Made by a program: the position numbers and the translations under genes
Shown here: positions 1 through 11,485 of the stretch, piece after piece
Numbering within the stretch: position 1 is the first letter of the stretch
Layout: every line of letters begins with the position of its first letter
Origin: Populus alba
Taxonomy: Eukaryota; Streptophyta; Magnoliopsida; Malpighiales; Salicaceae
Reading direction: 5' to 3'
DNA: 64,000 nt
NCBI RefSeq assembly: GCF_005239225.2
Contig: NC_133296.1
Location: forward strand, 9,300,001 to 9,364,000
Notes under the pieces: model-generated
What the model was told of the DNA's origin: nothing
Database searches by the model: none
The model's input: only the letters and a program-made list of their open reading frames with translations

Positions 1-27
1 CATTATCATCCTTATACAATTCTTTTA

Positions 28-501
28 TGATACGGTGCAAGCTTGTGACATAACCCCAACAAGGTCAGATTCGGATTTTGGCGTAAAATGTTCTACCGTC
101 CAGTTTTACTCTATTAAGCATAACTCCAAATCCAATCATTGGATCGAGCTAAAATTTTACCAAAAGATTTCGGAAGTGTGTTTGTCTATATTGGGGTTAA
201 TTTTCGGGTTAATCAATGTTAGAGAAAAACTTGCGATATAGGTCAGAACAAGATGTACGAATTTTGTTATTTACTTTTGATACGATCCAAGCAATATCAA
301 ATTCAGATTCTGATATAAAATGTGCAACTGTCCAGTTTTATGACAATAGTCATAATTCTCAAGCCAACCATTTGATCAGGCTAAAAACTTACATGGTGTG
401 TCCTAACATATTTGTTTGCATTGGGCTAAATTTTCAGGTCTATCGGAGTTCGGTAAGGCATTGAAATACTGGTCAATAGAGGTTGTATGAATTTTGTTAT
501 T
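28..501 (+). repeat. Two head-to-tail copies of the B LTR 5' end
   Basis: The LTR start TGATACG occurs at 28 and again at 278. Both are followed by related sequence with the same landmarks: a TCAGATTC block, a GTCCAGTTTTA block near position 100 of each unit, and a GAATTTTGTTATTT block at the end. The unit is about 250 bp and the copies are clearly diverged. They may be two LTR subfamilies abutting, or an internal duplication. Confidence 0.6.
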
Positions 502-512
502 TGCTTCCTTTT

Positions 513-1189
513 TTTTTTGGTAAGCTGACTTATGTATTAAAAGAAAATGATACAAAGAATATAATGGGCATACCCAAGATTTACAATGAGGACAGAAACG
601 AAAACCAACAAATGGCTACAGGCTAGCCACAACAAAACAAAAACTTGGACCAACTAGATATGCTAGGGGTACAAAAACAACCAGCTAAACATCAAATTAA
701 GAGTCCATGTTATTGACCCTCCAAAGTCTTTGGATCCTTATGTTTTCATCTGTTTGTTGAACATTCCTTATCAAAACAAGCTTATCGCGAATGATACATT
801 CGATTTGATCAAAAACCAAATTCGAAGCTTTAGACACATCTGCAAAGATCCTTGCATTCCGTTCTTGCCAGATACAATACACTGTAGCTGCGAAACCCAG
901 TTTACGAGAAAAGTTGACGAAACTTTTTCCATGCCAAGAGACAGTGGCCAATCGAATCCATTCATCCAAGCTTTTTGTCATTCTTGGAATGTCGCATCTA
1001 TCACAAACATTCCACCATAATGCTTTCGCAAAGGAGCATTCGAAGAACAAGTGGTTGTGATCTTCATTATTGCAGAGACAGAGTGAGCACCTATTGGGAC
1101 CATGAATACCAAACCGATGAAGTCTATCCTGCGTTGAGACCATGAATACCAAACCATGAATACCAAACCGATGAAGTCTATTGGGACCA
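513..1189 (-). mobile_element. 5'-truncated LINE L1 fragment (3' end)
   Basis: Read on the minus strand this is the end of LINE ORF2 (stop at 697), the 3'UTR and an A tail (T run near 513-518). It matches the 3' end of the full LINE at 28485-34336. The reading frame from 1152 to 697 encodes part of the zf-RVT zinc-binding domain and the ORF2 C-terminus. TGCTTCCTTTT flanks it at 502-512 and 1190-1200, an 11-bp target duplication. The 5' junction (1130-1189) carries extra rearranged copies of a short ORF2 segment. No function remains. Confidence 0.88.
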
Positions 1190-1975
1190 TGCTTCCTTTT
1201 AACTTGTGGATTTCCTATTTGGTAAGGATCCTTTTCCTAAAAGGATGTGGCAACTAGTTTTGAGAATTTCCTAGCTTACAAAGATCTTTAATGGGTTGCA
1301 GCGTAGTTTCCAAGTGTGGCAAGGATAAATGTTTCAAAATCCTTTTTTTACAAGGATTTCTTATTCATCTTATAGCTACAACAAGAAAAGAAGACCTCAG
1401 AATTAGTTCTACCTTCAGATCAGATTTCTTAGCCTATTTAGGACTTCTTAAGGGTGACAAATCTAATCCTATCATATTTTAATATATTAAATTCGGATTT
1501 TATTATTTATATTGTTATTTTCTTCCTAGTTTAAGTTTTATTTGTATTATTTGAGTTTAATTGTAAGTGGGCCTCATATAAGTCCATATAAGGGGCTCAT
1601 TAGGTTTGTTTAATTCTAGAGGCAGAAGAAATAAAGGCATAACCAAACATGTAAGGTTACGTCATTTTCAGATCAATTAAATTCTTTTGTGGAACTTTGT
1701 TATGCGTTGGTGGGATAATCTCCCTTCCTTGGTTTTCTAAAGAACTGAAACGACTTATCAAAGAACAACTAGCTTCATGGCGTCATTCTTATACTTCTTG
1801 TTCGCGAATCAATATTCGTTGGGTGGGGATTTTTCTGTCTTCAATAGTGCTGGTGTCTAGATACAAGTTATCTTTGTGTCACACTCCTATCAAACCTGAT
1901 TTACTTGGCTTTCGAAGAATTGGTGTCTTTGAGTGTGGGTTGCTTGAACACTGTGATCACGAGGTTTGCATCATT

Positions 1976-1987
1976 TGGTATCAGAGC
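1976..1987 (+). other. Primer-binding site, initiator Met tRNA type
   Basis: TGGTATCAGAGC lies two bases after the LTR end at 1973. It is the standard plant retrotransposon primer site complementary to the 3' end of initiator Met tRNA. It fixes the element's orientation as plus strand. Confidence 0.85.
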
Positions 1988-3762
1988 TTGGCTTTATTAA
2001 TCAGGTTATGTCCTTCTGAAATTTTTGATTCTTCGTGATTTTGCACAAAAACAATTCCTTGGTGTCCAATTTCTTCTTCTCCTTGAATTTGTGGCATATC
2101 AAAATAATAAATTGATGCGAACCTCGTGATCACGTGGTCACGCAACCCACAATCAAGATTGAGATCTGATCCCGGAAAGCCGAAATAGGTCTGATAGGAG
2201 TGTGACACAATGGAAACCTGCCCCAAGGCACCAACACGATTAGAATGAGTAAAATGACGCCATGAAGCCAGTTAATCTTCGATAAGTCAGATTCGGTTCG
2301 TTCAAGAACTGAAGAATACAAGAATCACTCTCACGCGTTAAAAACAAAACAAAAAAAATCAGAATAATGATCATCAAAGCTGCTGAAATTTTGGCTTACA
2401 TGAGTTTAAATAGTCCTTGAAAAATTAACCCTAATGGACCCCTTTTGTGGACTTATATGAGGTCTACTCAAAATTGGCCCAACACCCTAAACTAGAAAGC
2501 CCATAACTTAATCCAAAGTATTAATTAAGCCCAAACAAGCCTTGGGCTGTAGCTATCAAAAATAAAAATAAAACCCCTAATATTAAATCCTTGTTCTGCC
2601 ATGAGAAGAAGAGAATGAAGTAAAATATCACAGAACTCATTCAAGGCTTATTTATAGCCTTCCATATAGCCTCTTAATCCTAGAAACAAAAAGAAAAGGT
2701 AGCTACCCATGTTGTTTCCAAGTTGTAGTAGGATTCTTTTGTTTCCTTTGCTTTACTCACTTCATGGCTCAATAAGGTTGTATTGGACCCCTCTTGCACA
2801 TGGATAAGATGTACCATGGTCTCCTGTTGATACTCCAATGGACCTTTCAATTCTGACTTGGTGGAAACCTTCAAAACCAATGCATTCAATGCCTCTTTCA
2901 ATGTCTTTCTTGGACCGAGTTATTGGACCATTTGGAACATGTAATGGGTCCTTACTGGTGTTTCTGGGCTGGGCCACATCATAAATTTTTATTTCATTCT
3001 GTTACTGTCCAAAATATATCATTAGCATAAAAAAAAAAGAAATTTATTCAAAAATTGTTTACTGGTTTATGCCGCAGAAAACTAAACAACGGAATATTGG
3101 ATCAAATCAACTCTGACTTAACTTAAAATTGATACCCTAATTACTAGGATCCTTATCGCACTACATGTTAGTTTTAGGGTCAATTGAATATCGTTTGGTT
3201 TGATTTTCAATTTCAAGTCTAATCAGGATTGATTCATAACATTTTTGCGTCAGTATATCATACCTTAGCATAAATTGCTTAACATTTACATTCTGTCTAT
3301 TTGGGTTGAAATCGCACTATATTTGAAATGTTAGCTTAATTTGACATAATTTACATTAGGTTTTAGGTTTAGACTTACCTCTTTGTAAAAAAGTCTATTT
3401 TGCATCAACTTTTGAAATTCGCTTTGCTTCTATTTTTTTCATTTCTTGCACTATATGTTCATAATTTTTAACATATTTGGGGTTGTTTTGTCATTTTTTA
3501 TATTTTAGTTCTGTTTTTATTCAAGTCTTTGGTTTTGTTCATATTTTGGATAGATTCACTTGCTTCTCGCGAGACTATCATCGTAGTTTTGTCTTTGCAT
3601 GTTTTCTATTTTATAATTTCTTCTTGAGCCTTGTATATCTATTTGGATTGTGTTCAACATGAACCAAATGAGGGTGAGACGAGGGGAGAAATCTAAGTTT
3701 GAGTGAAACACGAGTGCCATTAGGATATTTTTATACTACTAACCAATTTTACAGGTACCGTC
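1988..3762 (+). other. Family B untranslated leader, interrupted by a solo LTR
   Basis: This non-coding stretch runs from the primer site to the gag start. It matches, inverted, 5816-6810, including a part that begins near 3040 and speaks of the same repeated clauses as the family A leader. A solo A LTR (2113-2981) interrupts it. The end reads TTTTACAG just before the gag ATG, which resembles a 3' splice site; that is only a resemblance. Confidence 0.65.
2113..2981 (-). repeat. Solo LTR of family A with 5-bp target duplication
   Basis: On the plus strand it begins TGATGCGAACC and ends CCACATCA, the inverted ends of an A LTR. TAAAT flanks it at 2108-2112 and 2982-2986, so it is a complete solo LTR left by LTR-LTR recombination. 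It is the long form of the LTR. The minus-strand frame 2977-2680 is the decayed pol tail that every A LTR carries. It sits in a B leader and is therefore younger than that element. Confidence 0.88.
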
Positions 3763-4032
3763 ATGTCAAATCAAAACAACAGACCACCCTTTCCCAAGGA
3801 TGAACTTAAGTTCCAAATGCAAGCCATAGCGAAGATGATGGAAAGAATAAATTTTGTGACGGGGAACTTGTGTGACAGACTTGAGAAGGTGGGAAAAATT
3901 GGTAACGTGGATGGAACATGTACCCACAACATGAGAAAGGTTGGGGCTGAACCGAAATCGAACAATGGTAGTAGGGCTGAAAGGCCAAGGTGGGCTGATT
4001 ATGAGGATTTTGAGGATGTTGATGATATTGGT
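3763..4032 (+). pseudogene. Family B gag, N-terminal fragment
   Basis: The frame opens with MSNQNNRPPFPKDELKFQM after the leader and runs about 90 codons to a WADYEDFED acidic stretch, where the inverted LTR at 4033 cuts it. The minus-strand frame 5815-5567 encodes a clear homologue with the same order of blocks (FQMQA, ERPRWADYEDF), which supports a real gag start. Gag would form the cytoplasmic virus-like particle. No zinc knuckle is reached here. The final codons come from the junction with the LTR. Confidence 0.6.
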
Positions 4033-5011
4033 TGATGCGAACCTCATGGTCTTGTGTTTGATAGGAGACACCAATTCTCGGAAAGCCAAGTAAATCAGGT
4101 TTGATAGGAGTGTGACATAAAGATGACTTGTACCTAGGCACCGACACCATTGGAAATGGGAACCCCCGCCCAACGAGTATTGATTCGTAAACGACAAGTA
4201 TAATGATGACGCCACGAAACCCGTTATTCTTTGATATATCATTTTTAGTTTTTTAGAGAACCAAGGAAGGGAGATTATCCCACCAACACACAATAAGAGC
4301 GCAAAACAAGTTTATTGATCTGAAAATTACGTACCCTATTTGTGTGATTATGCCTTTATTTATACTTACTTTAGACTGAAACAAACCCTAATGAATCCCT
4401 GATCTGAAAATTACGTACCCTATATGAGGCCCATTTACAATTAAACCCAAATAATGTAAATAAAACTCTAAACTAAGAAGAAAATAATAATAACAATAAT
4501 AAATCCGAAATTAATATCCTACATATGATAGGATCAGATTTGTCACCCTTAAGAAGTCCCAATAGACAAGGAAATTTGATCTAAAGGTAGAATTAATGTT
4601 AAGGTCTTCTTTCCTTGTTGTAGTTAGGATGAATAATGAATCCTGGTAAGAAAAGGATTCTAAAACATTTATGAATCCTTGTCACACATGAAAACCATGT
4701 TGCAACCCATTAAAGATCTTTGTAGACTAGGAAATTTCCAAAACCAGTTGCCACATCCATTTAGGAAAAGAATCTTAGCCAAATAGGAAGTCCACAAGTC
4801 AAAAAGAAGTAAACAAAAAAAAATTATATAGCCTCTGGTGACCAATATTTCAATGTAAGATAGGCAAACATGTCAATAGACTCTACGTAAAATTTCAATC
4901 TAATCCAACATGTCAGATTGAGAATTATGATTGTTGCTATTAAACTAGACATATGCGCATTTTATATTAGAATCGGAATCTAATTGTTTTTTCATTGCCC
5001 GGATCGTATTA
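4033..5011 (-). repeat. Family B 3' LTR (minus strand)
   Basis: This 979-bp repeat runs from TGATGCGAACC (inverted LTR end) to GGATCGTATTA (inverted LTR start, one change from CGTATCA). A polypurine tract lies directly upstream in element orientation, so it is the 3' LTR. The flanking 5-mers TTGGT and TTCCC do not match, as expected when only one LTR of an element is considered. Confidence 0.75.
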
Positions 5012-5025
5012 TTCCCTCTCTCTTC
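5012..5025 (-). other. Polypurine tract of the inverted B element
   Basis: On the minus strand the 14 bases read GAAGAGAGAGGGAA and touch the LTR start. This position and composition match the plus-strand priming site used in reverse transcription. Confidence 0.7.
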
Positions 5026-5339
5026 AAGATAATTCGTCCTTGAATCATTAACAAGGATAAGGGAAAAAAATTATAACCTCTTATTCACCAACAACTTTGG
5101 ATGAATGTAGTAGCCGATAATAATTTTAAATAAACACATCTAGCCATCCATTTGCGTGTATATTTTTGAATGATAACCACTGCTACCCTCTTTTGTTTTA
5201 TATCCCTTTGGTGCTGAATTGAAGCTCTCCATATTCTTCATGTTCTTTATTTGTTTCTTTATAAAGCTTTGCAAGTCCTTAAGCCTCGAGCTTTTTATCT
5301 AACATCATAAAAGCATTATGATCATAAATATTTGAAACT

Positions 5340-5815
5340 CAAAAACTTGGTTTCTCCTCTTTACTCATAGTGAATCTCTCTCGATCAGCCCCACTAATTT
5401 GTTGTCTCATTGAATCTATATCATCTTCCATCTTCTTTGCCACCAAATAGCTGTCATGTCCCCTAAAACTACACAAATTTCTCCTTTGGCCAAATTGACC
5501 CCTATTTCTATTCTTAAAATCCCTTTGGTTTCTAGGTTGTCGAAAACCTTCCCAATGGCCTAATCCTCAAAACCACCAATCACCAATATCATCATTGTCC
5601 TCCTTAAAATCCTCATAATCAGCCCACCTTGGCCTTTCGGCTTTATTGTTGTTGTTTGCTTTCGATTCAGCCCCAACCTTCCTCACGTCTTGGGTTCTTG
5701 TACCAGCATCATTACCATATTTCTCCACCCTATCAAGTCTGTAACACACGTTCCCCATCATAAAATTCATCCACTCCATCATCTGCATCATGGCTTGCAT
5801 TTGAAACTTTTGCAT
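5340..5815 (-). pseudogene. Family B gag remnant
   Basis: The minus-strand frame 5815-5567 encodes about 82 residues (MQKFQMQAMMQMMEWMNF...) homologous to the gag fragment at 3763-4032. After its stop, further in-frame pieces rich in Arg, Asn and Gln (a QPRNQRDFKNRNRG block) and a short Ser/Gln/Asp region resemble the later part of a gag. The region is broken by stops. No CCHC knuckle is intact. It supplies the only coding trace in this element. Confidence 0.55.
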
Positions 5816-6824
5816 CGAGCGGGGCTAGTGTGTTGTTTTGACCTGACATGATAATACCTGCAAAAATTTGTTAGTGGTAAATAAAAAATCCTTATGTCGC
5901 TCATGTTGCACTCAAACACTCTTAATATCCTCACTCTCACACCTTTTGTCTCACCCTCTTACAGTCCTTACCGAACTAAAACCAACATCGAATAGAACCA
6001 ACTTAGCAGTACAATCCAAATATGTATATATGACTCAAGAAGCAATAAAAACCAAAAAAACAAGTAAAACAAAACTGCAATGATAGTCTCACGAATAGCA
6101 GGCAAATATATTCGAAATATGAACGAAATTGAAGGCGCAAATAAAAACAGAAAAAAAATGCAAAACAATGAAACACACCATGAAATATGTTAGATATGAT
6201 GAAAATATAGATCAAGGAATGAAAACAACATAAACAAACTCAATTTCAAAAGTTGATGCAAAATATACATGTTTATGAAGAGTTAAGTCTAAATCTAAAA
6301 CCTAATGTAAATGATGTCCAATTGAGCTAAAATTTCAAATATAGTGCGATTTCAACCCAAGTAGACAGAATTTCAAATTTAGGCAATTTACAATAAGGCT
6401 TGATATATTGATGCAAGAAAAAAAAAAAACAACATTATGAATCAAACCTAATTAGACCCAAAATTGAAAACTAAAGAAAAGGATATCCAATGGACCCCAA
6501 AATTAATATGTAATCCGATAAGAATCCTACATATCAGAGTATTAAATATGAGCTAATTTCAAGTTGATTTGATCCAATTCTCCCTTGTTTAGTTTTCTAT
6601 GGCAGAAACCAATGAAGCTATTTTTTTAATGATTTTTTTTTTGTTTTTTTTATGCTACTGATATATTTTGAACAATAAAAGAATTAAATAAAATTTTTTT
6701 TTTTATATGTCGCAAATTCAAGGAGAAGAAATTGGACACAAAGGAATTTTTTTGCTGAAACAACAAGAAACAAAAATTTCAGAAAGCTATAACCTGATTA
6801 ATGGAGCCAAGCTTTGATACCAAA
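5816..6824 (-). other. Family B leader and primer-binding site (minus strand)
   Basis: The stretch matches the plus-strand B leader at 3000-3762 in inverted order. At its far end the inverted primer site GCTTTGATACCA (6811-6822) differs from the Met-type consensus at one base. It holds no gene. The 5' LTR stub begins at 6825. Confidence 0.65.
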
Positions 6825-6866
6825 TGATGGGAACCTCATGATCTTGTGGTCATGCAACCCACACAC

Positions 6867-7110
6867 AAAGTTATAGTACTTAAAAGTGAATATTTATCAA
6901 GGTTTTATATCATCATTTTGCACTTAAAGTATCAATAACTCCTTAACTAAAGCATGTTTAATAATAACAAGTCTAATACTATAAAATGCCCTAATATATG
7001 GTAAATGTTCATCTTAAATGCAGGCCTATCACAGAAATCAAAGGATTGATTGATGAATTCAACTATTGAAATTTGTGAAGATAAAGAGAGGGTGAAACTT
7101 AGAAAAGAGA
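6867..7110 (+). other. 3' internal tail of an Athila/Tat-like (C) element
   Basis: This non-coding piece, with a purine-rich GATAAAGAGAGGG run and AGAAAAGAGA at its end, precedes the C LTR start at 7111. The same sequence precedes the C LTR at 15173 and occurs inverted at 53195-53447, so it is the region upstream of a 3' LTR, including its polypurine tract. Confidence 0.6.
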
Positions 7111-7372
7111 TGTTGATGCAGTCCAAATTGAAACACTGTTCGGTGTTTGTGTCATATCTCGAGTTCTAGATGTCCAAATGACCTCAAAGTTTTACACAGA
7201 TTTAGTAAGACATAGACCTACAACTTTGATGTTTTCATCAAGATCTAAGAAGGTCGTTTTCAAGTCCAAATTATAGCAACAACGGAGAAGTCCGAATTTG
7301 TCCTGTAGCCCAAACACTATTCATTGTTTGGCCCATATCTGAAGTTCTAGAAGTCCAAATCACCTCCATGAT
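7111..7372 (+). repeat. Family C LTR, 5' portion
   Basis: The repeat opens TGTTGATGCAGTCC and matches 15173-15440 and, inverted, about 8780-9044. It stops abruptly at 7372 where inverted gag sequence starts, so the LTR is truncated by a rearrangement. Confidence 0.65.
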
Positions 7373-7632
7373 GCAAGTATGGATTTTCTAGATTGAAGCC
7401 ATGAAAATAAGGTAAAAGTTGAATAATGCTTGACTTAAAATTAAAATGAGATGCATCAGGAGGGAAAACTATGCATGGGGGTGCACTTGTTCTTGTGGGA
7501 TTCATGTGGTCTCTAAGTGTTCTAACACGGTTATTCTCATTATGAAGTGAGTGATTATCTTCTTCGACCACATTTTCTAAAAATGATGAGGATACCCTAC
7601 AAAGTCTACCACTTAATGTACGTGACCAAACA
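7373..7632 (-). pseudogene. Athila/Tat-like gag N-terminal fragment
   Basis: The minus-strand frame (stop-free 7658-7347) contains RTLRDHMNPTRTS, PPCIVFPPDA and IIQLLPYFHGF, blocks that I know from the gag start of Athila/Tat elements. It lies just downstream of an Asp-type primer site and a C LTR, exactly where gag should start. Only about 75 residues of gag remain before the truncation at 7373. Lineage rests on motif recognition, not on a search. Confidence 0.75.
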
Positions 7633-7652
7633 CTCCCAGACAACAGCGTCAA
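7633..7652 (-). other. Primer-binding site, Asp tRNA type (decayed)
   Basis: On the minus strand the bases read TTGACGCTGTTGTCTGGGAG, a close relative of the TGGCGCCGTTGCCGGGGA site used by Athila/Tat elements. Several C-to-T type differences are visible. It sits 5-6 bases after the LTR end. Confidence 0.7.
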
Positions 7653-7657
7653 AAACA

Positions 7658-9044
<1,387 letters not shown>

Positions 9045-9048
9045 TCTA

Positions 9049-9226
9049 TGATGCGAACCTCGTGATCACGCAACCCACAATCAAGATTGAGATCTGATCC
9101 CGGAAAGCTGAAATAGGTCTGATAGGAGTGTGACACAATGGAAACCTGCCCCAAGGCACCAACACTATTGGAATGAGTAGAATGACGCCACAAAGCCAAT
9201 TAATCTTCGATAAGTCAGATTCAGTT
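9049..9226 (-). repeat. Family A LTR end fragment (minus strand)
   Basis: It starts TGATGCGAACC and matches the last 180 bases of A LTRs, inverted. It stops at GTCAGATTCAGTT, where LINE 5'UTR begins. The left edge lies 4 bases from the C LTR start, so it inserted at that LTR boundary. Confidence 0.75.
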
Positions 9227-10574
9227 AGAGGTTAGAGAGAGGTTAGAGAGGAAAGATACAAAGGGGCGGTGCTCCGATAGCCATATCTCCGGCGACCACC
9301 GTTGGATCAAGCCAAGATTTGGTTATGTTGTGCGCTGAATTATTGTCTACATTCTGACCGGAGGGATCTTCTAAAGCTGCCGCCGTTTAAGAAATCTGGA
9401 CAATTGAAATTTTCTAGAAAACCCCCTAGTGCTGTCAGAGTCGCCGTCTGATTTTGCCTTGTTATACCGTTGGATCCAGACTATTTTTTGGTATGTTGTG
9501 AACATCTATATTGCCTACATTCTATCTAGAGGGATCGTCCATATTGGATTCCTCCTGCGGAAGCTAGCCATTTGAATATTTCTGGAAAAATCCTTCTCGG
9601 AACAGTCAGAGCCGCCGACATATTTCTCCTTCTTCCACCGTTGGATCAAGCATATATTTGGATATGTGATGCATCTGGTTATGATACACATTCTGAACGG
9701 TGGAGATTAGAAATTAAGCCTCCAGCAACGTTTTCTACATGTTCAACAGAAGGTCGTCATTCTCAAGTCAGTTTCGGTATAATTAAGATCTGCGGAGATC
9801 CAACCGTTAAACTGTGCTGATTTTTGAATATATTATACATAACATGTGTATCTACCTTTGAACCGTTGGGATTTTTTACCAAACGGATCGTTGTTCCAAT
9901 CATAGTGCTGGTCGCTTATTAGTGCTTCTTGGACTGAGTTTTTGTCCTTAGAACGTTCTATCTAGTATTTGTATGCTGCCAAATTGTCTTTGTGTTCTGC
10001 TGTCCAATTTGTTCCAATGGTTAGCTCTGACATTGAACAACACAATGGAGTTAAATCTGGACATACCTTACAATTAGAGCTCCAAGATATGCTAAATAGT
10101 CATGACATGAATCCTGTGTTGGGTTCTAAAGTTGATGAGTTGAAGGTTGGGTCTAAGCAACAAGAACAGGTACACCTTAGCCCCAAATTGAATTTTTTAA
10201 ATGCTTTGAAGGGCTCTAATGTTGATGACAATAAGGGTAGGATGTCCCTTGATATGAATCCAGTCCGTAACTTGCGTTTTGCTCCCCCTGCAATAACTGA
10301 TGGTCGTGTGACAGTAGCTCCTCCACTTGATGTGTTTGAGGATGGCTGTGAACTTTGGAAATCCACTCTAGTTGGTCATTTTGTGGGTCAGAAATTACCC
10401 TATCTTGTTGTTAATTCTATTGCTAAAAGAATATGGGGCTCCCACGGTCTATCCGAAGTTTTATCTTCTGATAATGCATTCTTTCTCTTCACTTTTGATT
10501 CTGTCGATCGCGCCACTAATGTTCTGGAGAGAGCCCCATGGCACATGGCCAACATACCTTTGGTGCTTAAACGT
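9227..10574 (+). mobile_element. LINE L1 5' half (5'UTR plus partial ORF1)
   Basis: It carries the longest LINE 5'UTR in the window and the first 186 codons of ORF1, then ends abruptly at 10574 against an A LTR. It matches 28485-29467 of the complete LINE closely but extends about 320 bases further upstream. The 3' half is missing. Left and right flanks are A LTR pieces in opposite orientation, so the piece arose by rearrangement, not simple insertion. Confidence 0.8.
9298..9810 (+). repeat. LINE 5'UTR monomers, about 170 bp each
   Basis: Units starting ACCGTTGGATC occur at 9298, 9466 and 9637, spacings of 168 and 171 bp. Each holds a later TACATTCTG-like block and a GTCAGAGYCGCCG block. Shorter, more diverged ACCGTT units follow at about 9800 and 9863. 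The LINE at 44971 has diverged relatives (45043 and 45338). Repeated promoter monomers are known for mouse L1; a promoter role here is inference. Confidence 0.6.
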
Positions 10575-10577
10575 TAG
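10017..10577 (+). pseudogene. LINE ORF1, truncated
   Basis: The frame starts at ATG 10017 (MVSSDIEQHNG) and matches residues 1-186 of the complete ORF1 at 28907. It includes the beginning of the DUF4283 region (ELWKSTLVGHFVGQ). Coding stops at the junction with the LTR, where the next codon happens to be a stop. The zinc knuckle is lost. No function is expected. Confidence 0.8.
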
Positions 10578-10880
10578 GGATAACTTTCCAAGAACTATTT
10601 AAACTCATGTAAGGCATACTTTCGGCAGCTTTGATGAATATTATTCTGAATTTTTCAGTTTTAACGTGTGAGAGTGATTCTTGCATTCTTCAGTTCTTGA
10701 ACGAACTTAATCTGACTTATCGAAGATTAACTGGCTTCGTGGCGTCATTCTACTCATTCCAATAGTGTTGGTGCCTTCAGGCAGGTTTCCATTGTGTCAC
10801 ACTCCTATCAGACCTATTTTGGCTTTCCGGGATCAGATCTCAATCTTGATTGTGGGTTGCGTGACCACATGATCTCAATC
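10575..10880 (+). repeat. Family A LTR fragment
   Basis: It joins A LTR sequence just upstream of the TATTTAAA box and continues to within about 15 bases of the LTR end, where it passes into integrase sequence. Both edges are breakpoints. Confidence 0.7.
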
Positions 10881-10881
10881 A

Positions 10882-11485
10882 TTTTGAAGAAAGGGTAAGT
10901 TTAGATGGTGAAAAGAAGGCACAAATGGTGAGAGAACTCCATGAGGTAGTTCGACTACAAATAGAGAAAAAGAACAGACTTTACGCTTCTAAAGCAAATA
11001 AGGGACGTAAACTGGTTGTTTTCCAACCCGGTGATTAGGTTTGGGTGCACATGCGTAAGGAACGATTTCCTAATCAAAGGAAATCAAAATTACAGCCTCG
11101 TGGTGATGGTCCATTTCAGGTTTTAGAGAGAATCAATGACAACGCATACAAAATTGACCTTCCAGGTGAGTATAGTGTTAGTGCTACCTTTAATGTTGCT
11201 GATCTTACGTTGTTTGACACAGATTTTGATTCGAGGTCGAATCCTTTCGAGGAGAGAAGGGATGATGCGGACCAGCCTAGAAACACCAGCAAGGACCCAT
11301 CACATGTTCCAAATGGACCAATGACTCGGTCCAAGACAAAGACATTGAAAGACGCATTGAATGCATTGGTTTTGAAGGTTTCCACCAAGTCAGAATTGGA
11401 AGGTCCATTGGAGTATCAAGAGGAGATCCTAGTACATCTTATCCATGTGCAAGAGGGGTCCAATACAACCTTATTTGAGCCATGA
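10882..11485 (+). pseudogene. Family A pol, integrase C-terminus and LTR-encoded tail
   Basis: The frame matches the last 200 residues of pol in A copy 1 (from [11 protein letters not shown] onward). It includes the [19 protein letters not shown] block of the integrase C-terminal domain and continues across the LTR border at 11263 into the [15 protein letters not shown] tail, ending LFEP. A TGG codon has become TAG at 11036-11038. The frame from 11045 is open. This copy preserves the canonical end of the protein, which A copy 1 has lost. Confidence 0.8.

Larger units (their letters stand above)
28..1973 (+). repeat. Family B LTR, 5' LTR, split by a LINE fragment
   Basis: The LTR opens TGATACGG and ends with TTGCATCA at 1973, immediately before a Met-type primer site, so it is the 5' LTR of a plus-strand element. 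Its last 200 bases match the B LTRs at 22393-23044 and, inverted, at 4033-5011. A LINE 3' fragment lies inside at 513-1189. The left flank is only 27 bases, so the upstream target duplication cannot be tested. No coding capacity is seen in the LTR. Confidence 0.75.
4033..6866 (-). mobile_element. Inverted family B element with gag only
   Basis: On the minus strand the parts are in order: a 5' LTR stub (6866-6825), primer site (6822-6811), leader, gag remnant (5815 to about 5340), polypurine tract (5025-5012) and 3' LTR (5011-4033). The internal region is about 1.8 kb and has no recognisable protease, RT or integrase. This is the architecture of a gag-only, non-autonomous LTR element. The 5' LTR is truncated, so no target duplication can be tested. 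It abuts the plus-strand gag fragment ending at 4032. Confidence 0.65.

Noticed and set aside
2680..2977. Small conserved protein found in many places of the window
   Set aside because: It is the pol tail encoded in each A LTR, not a separate gene.
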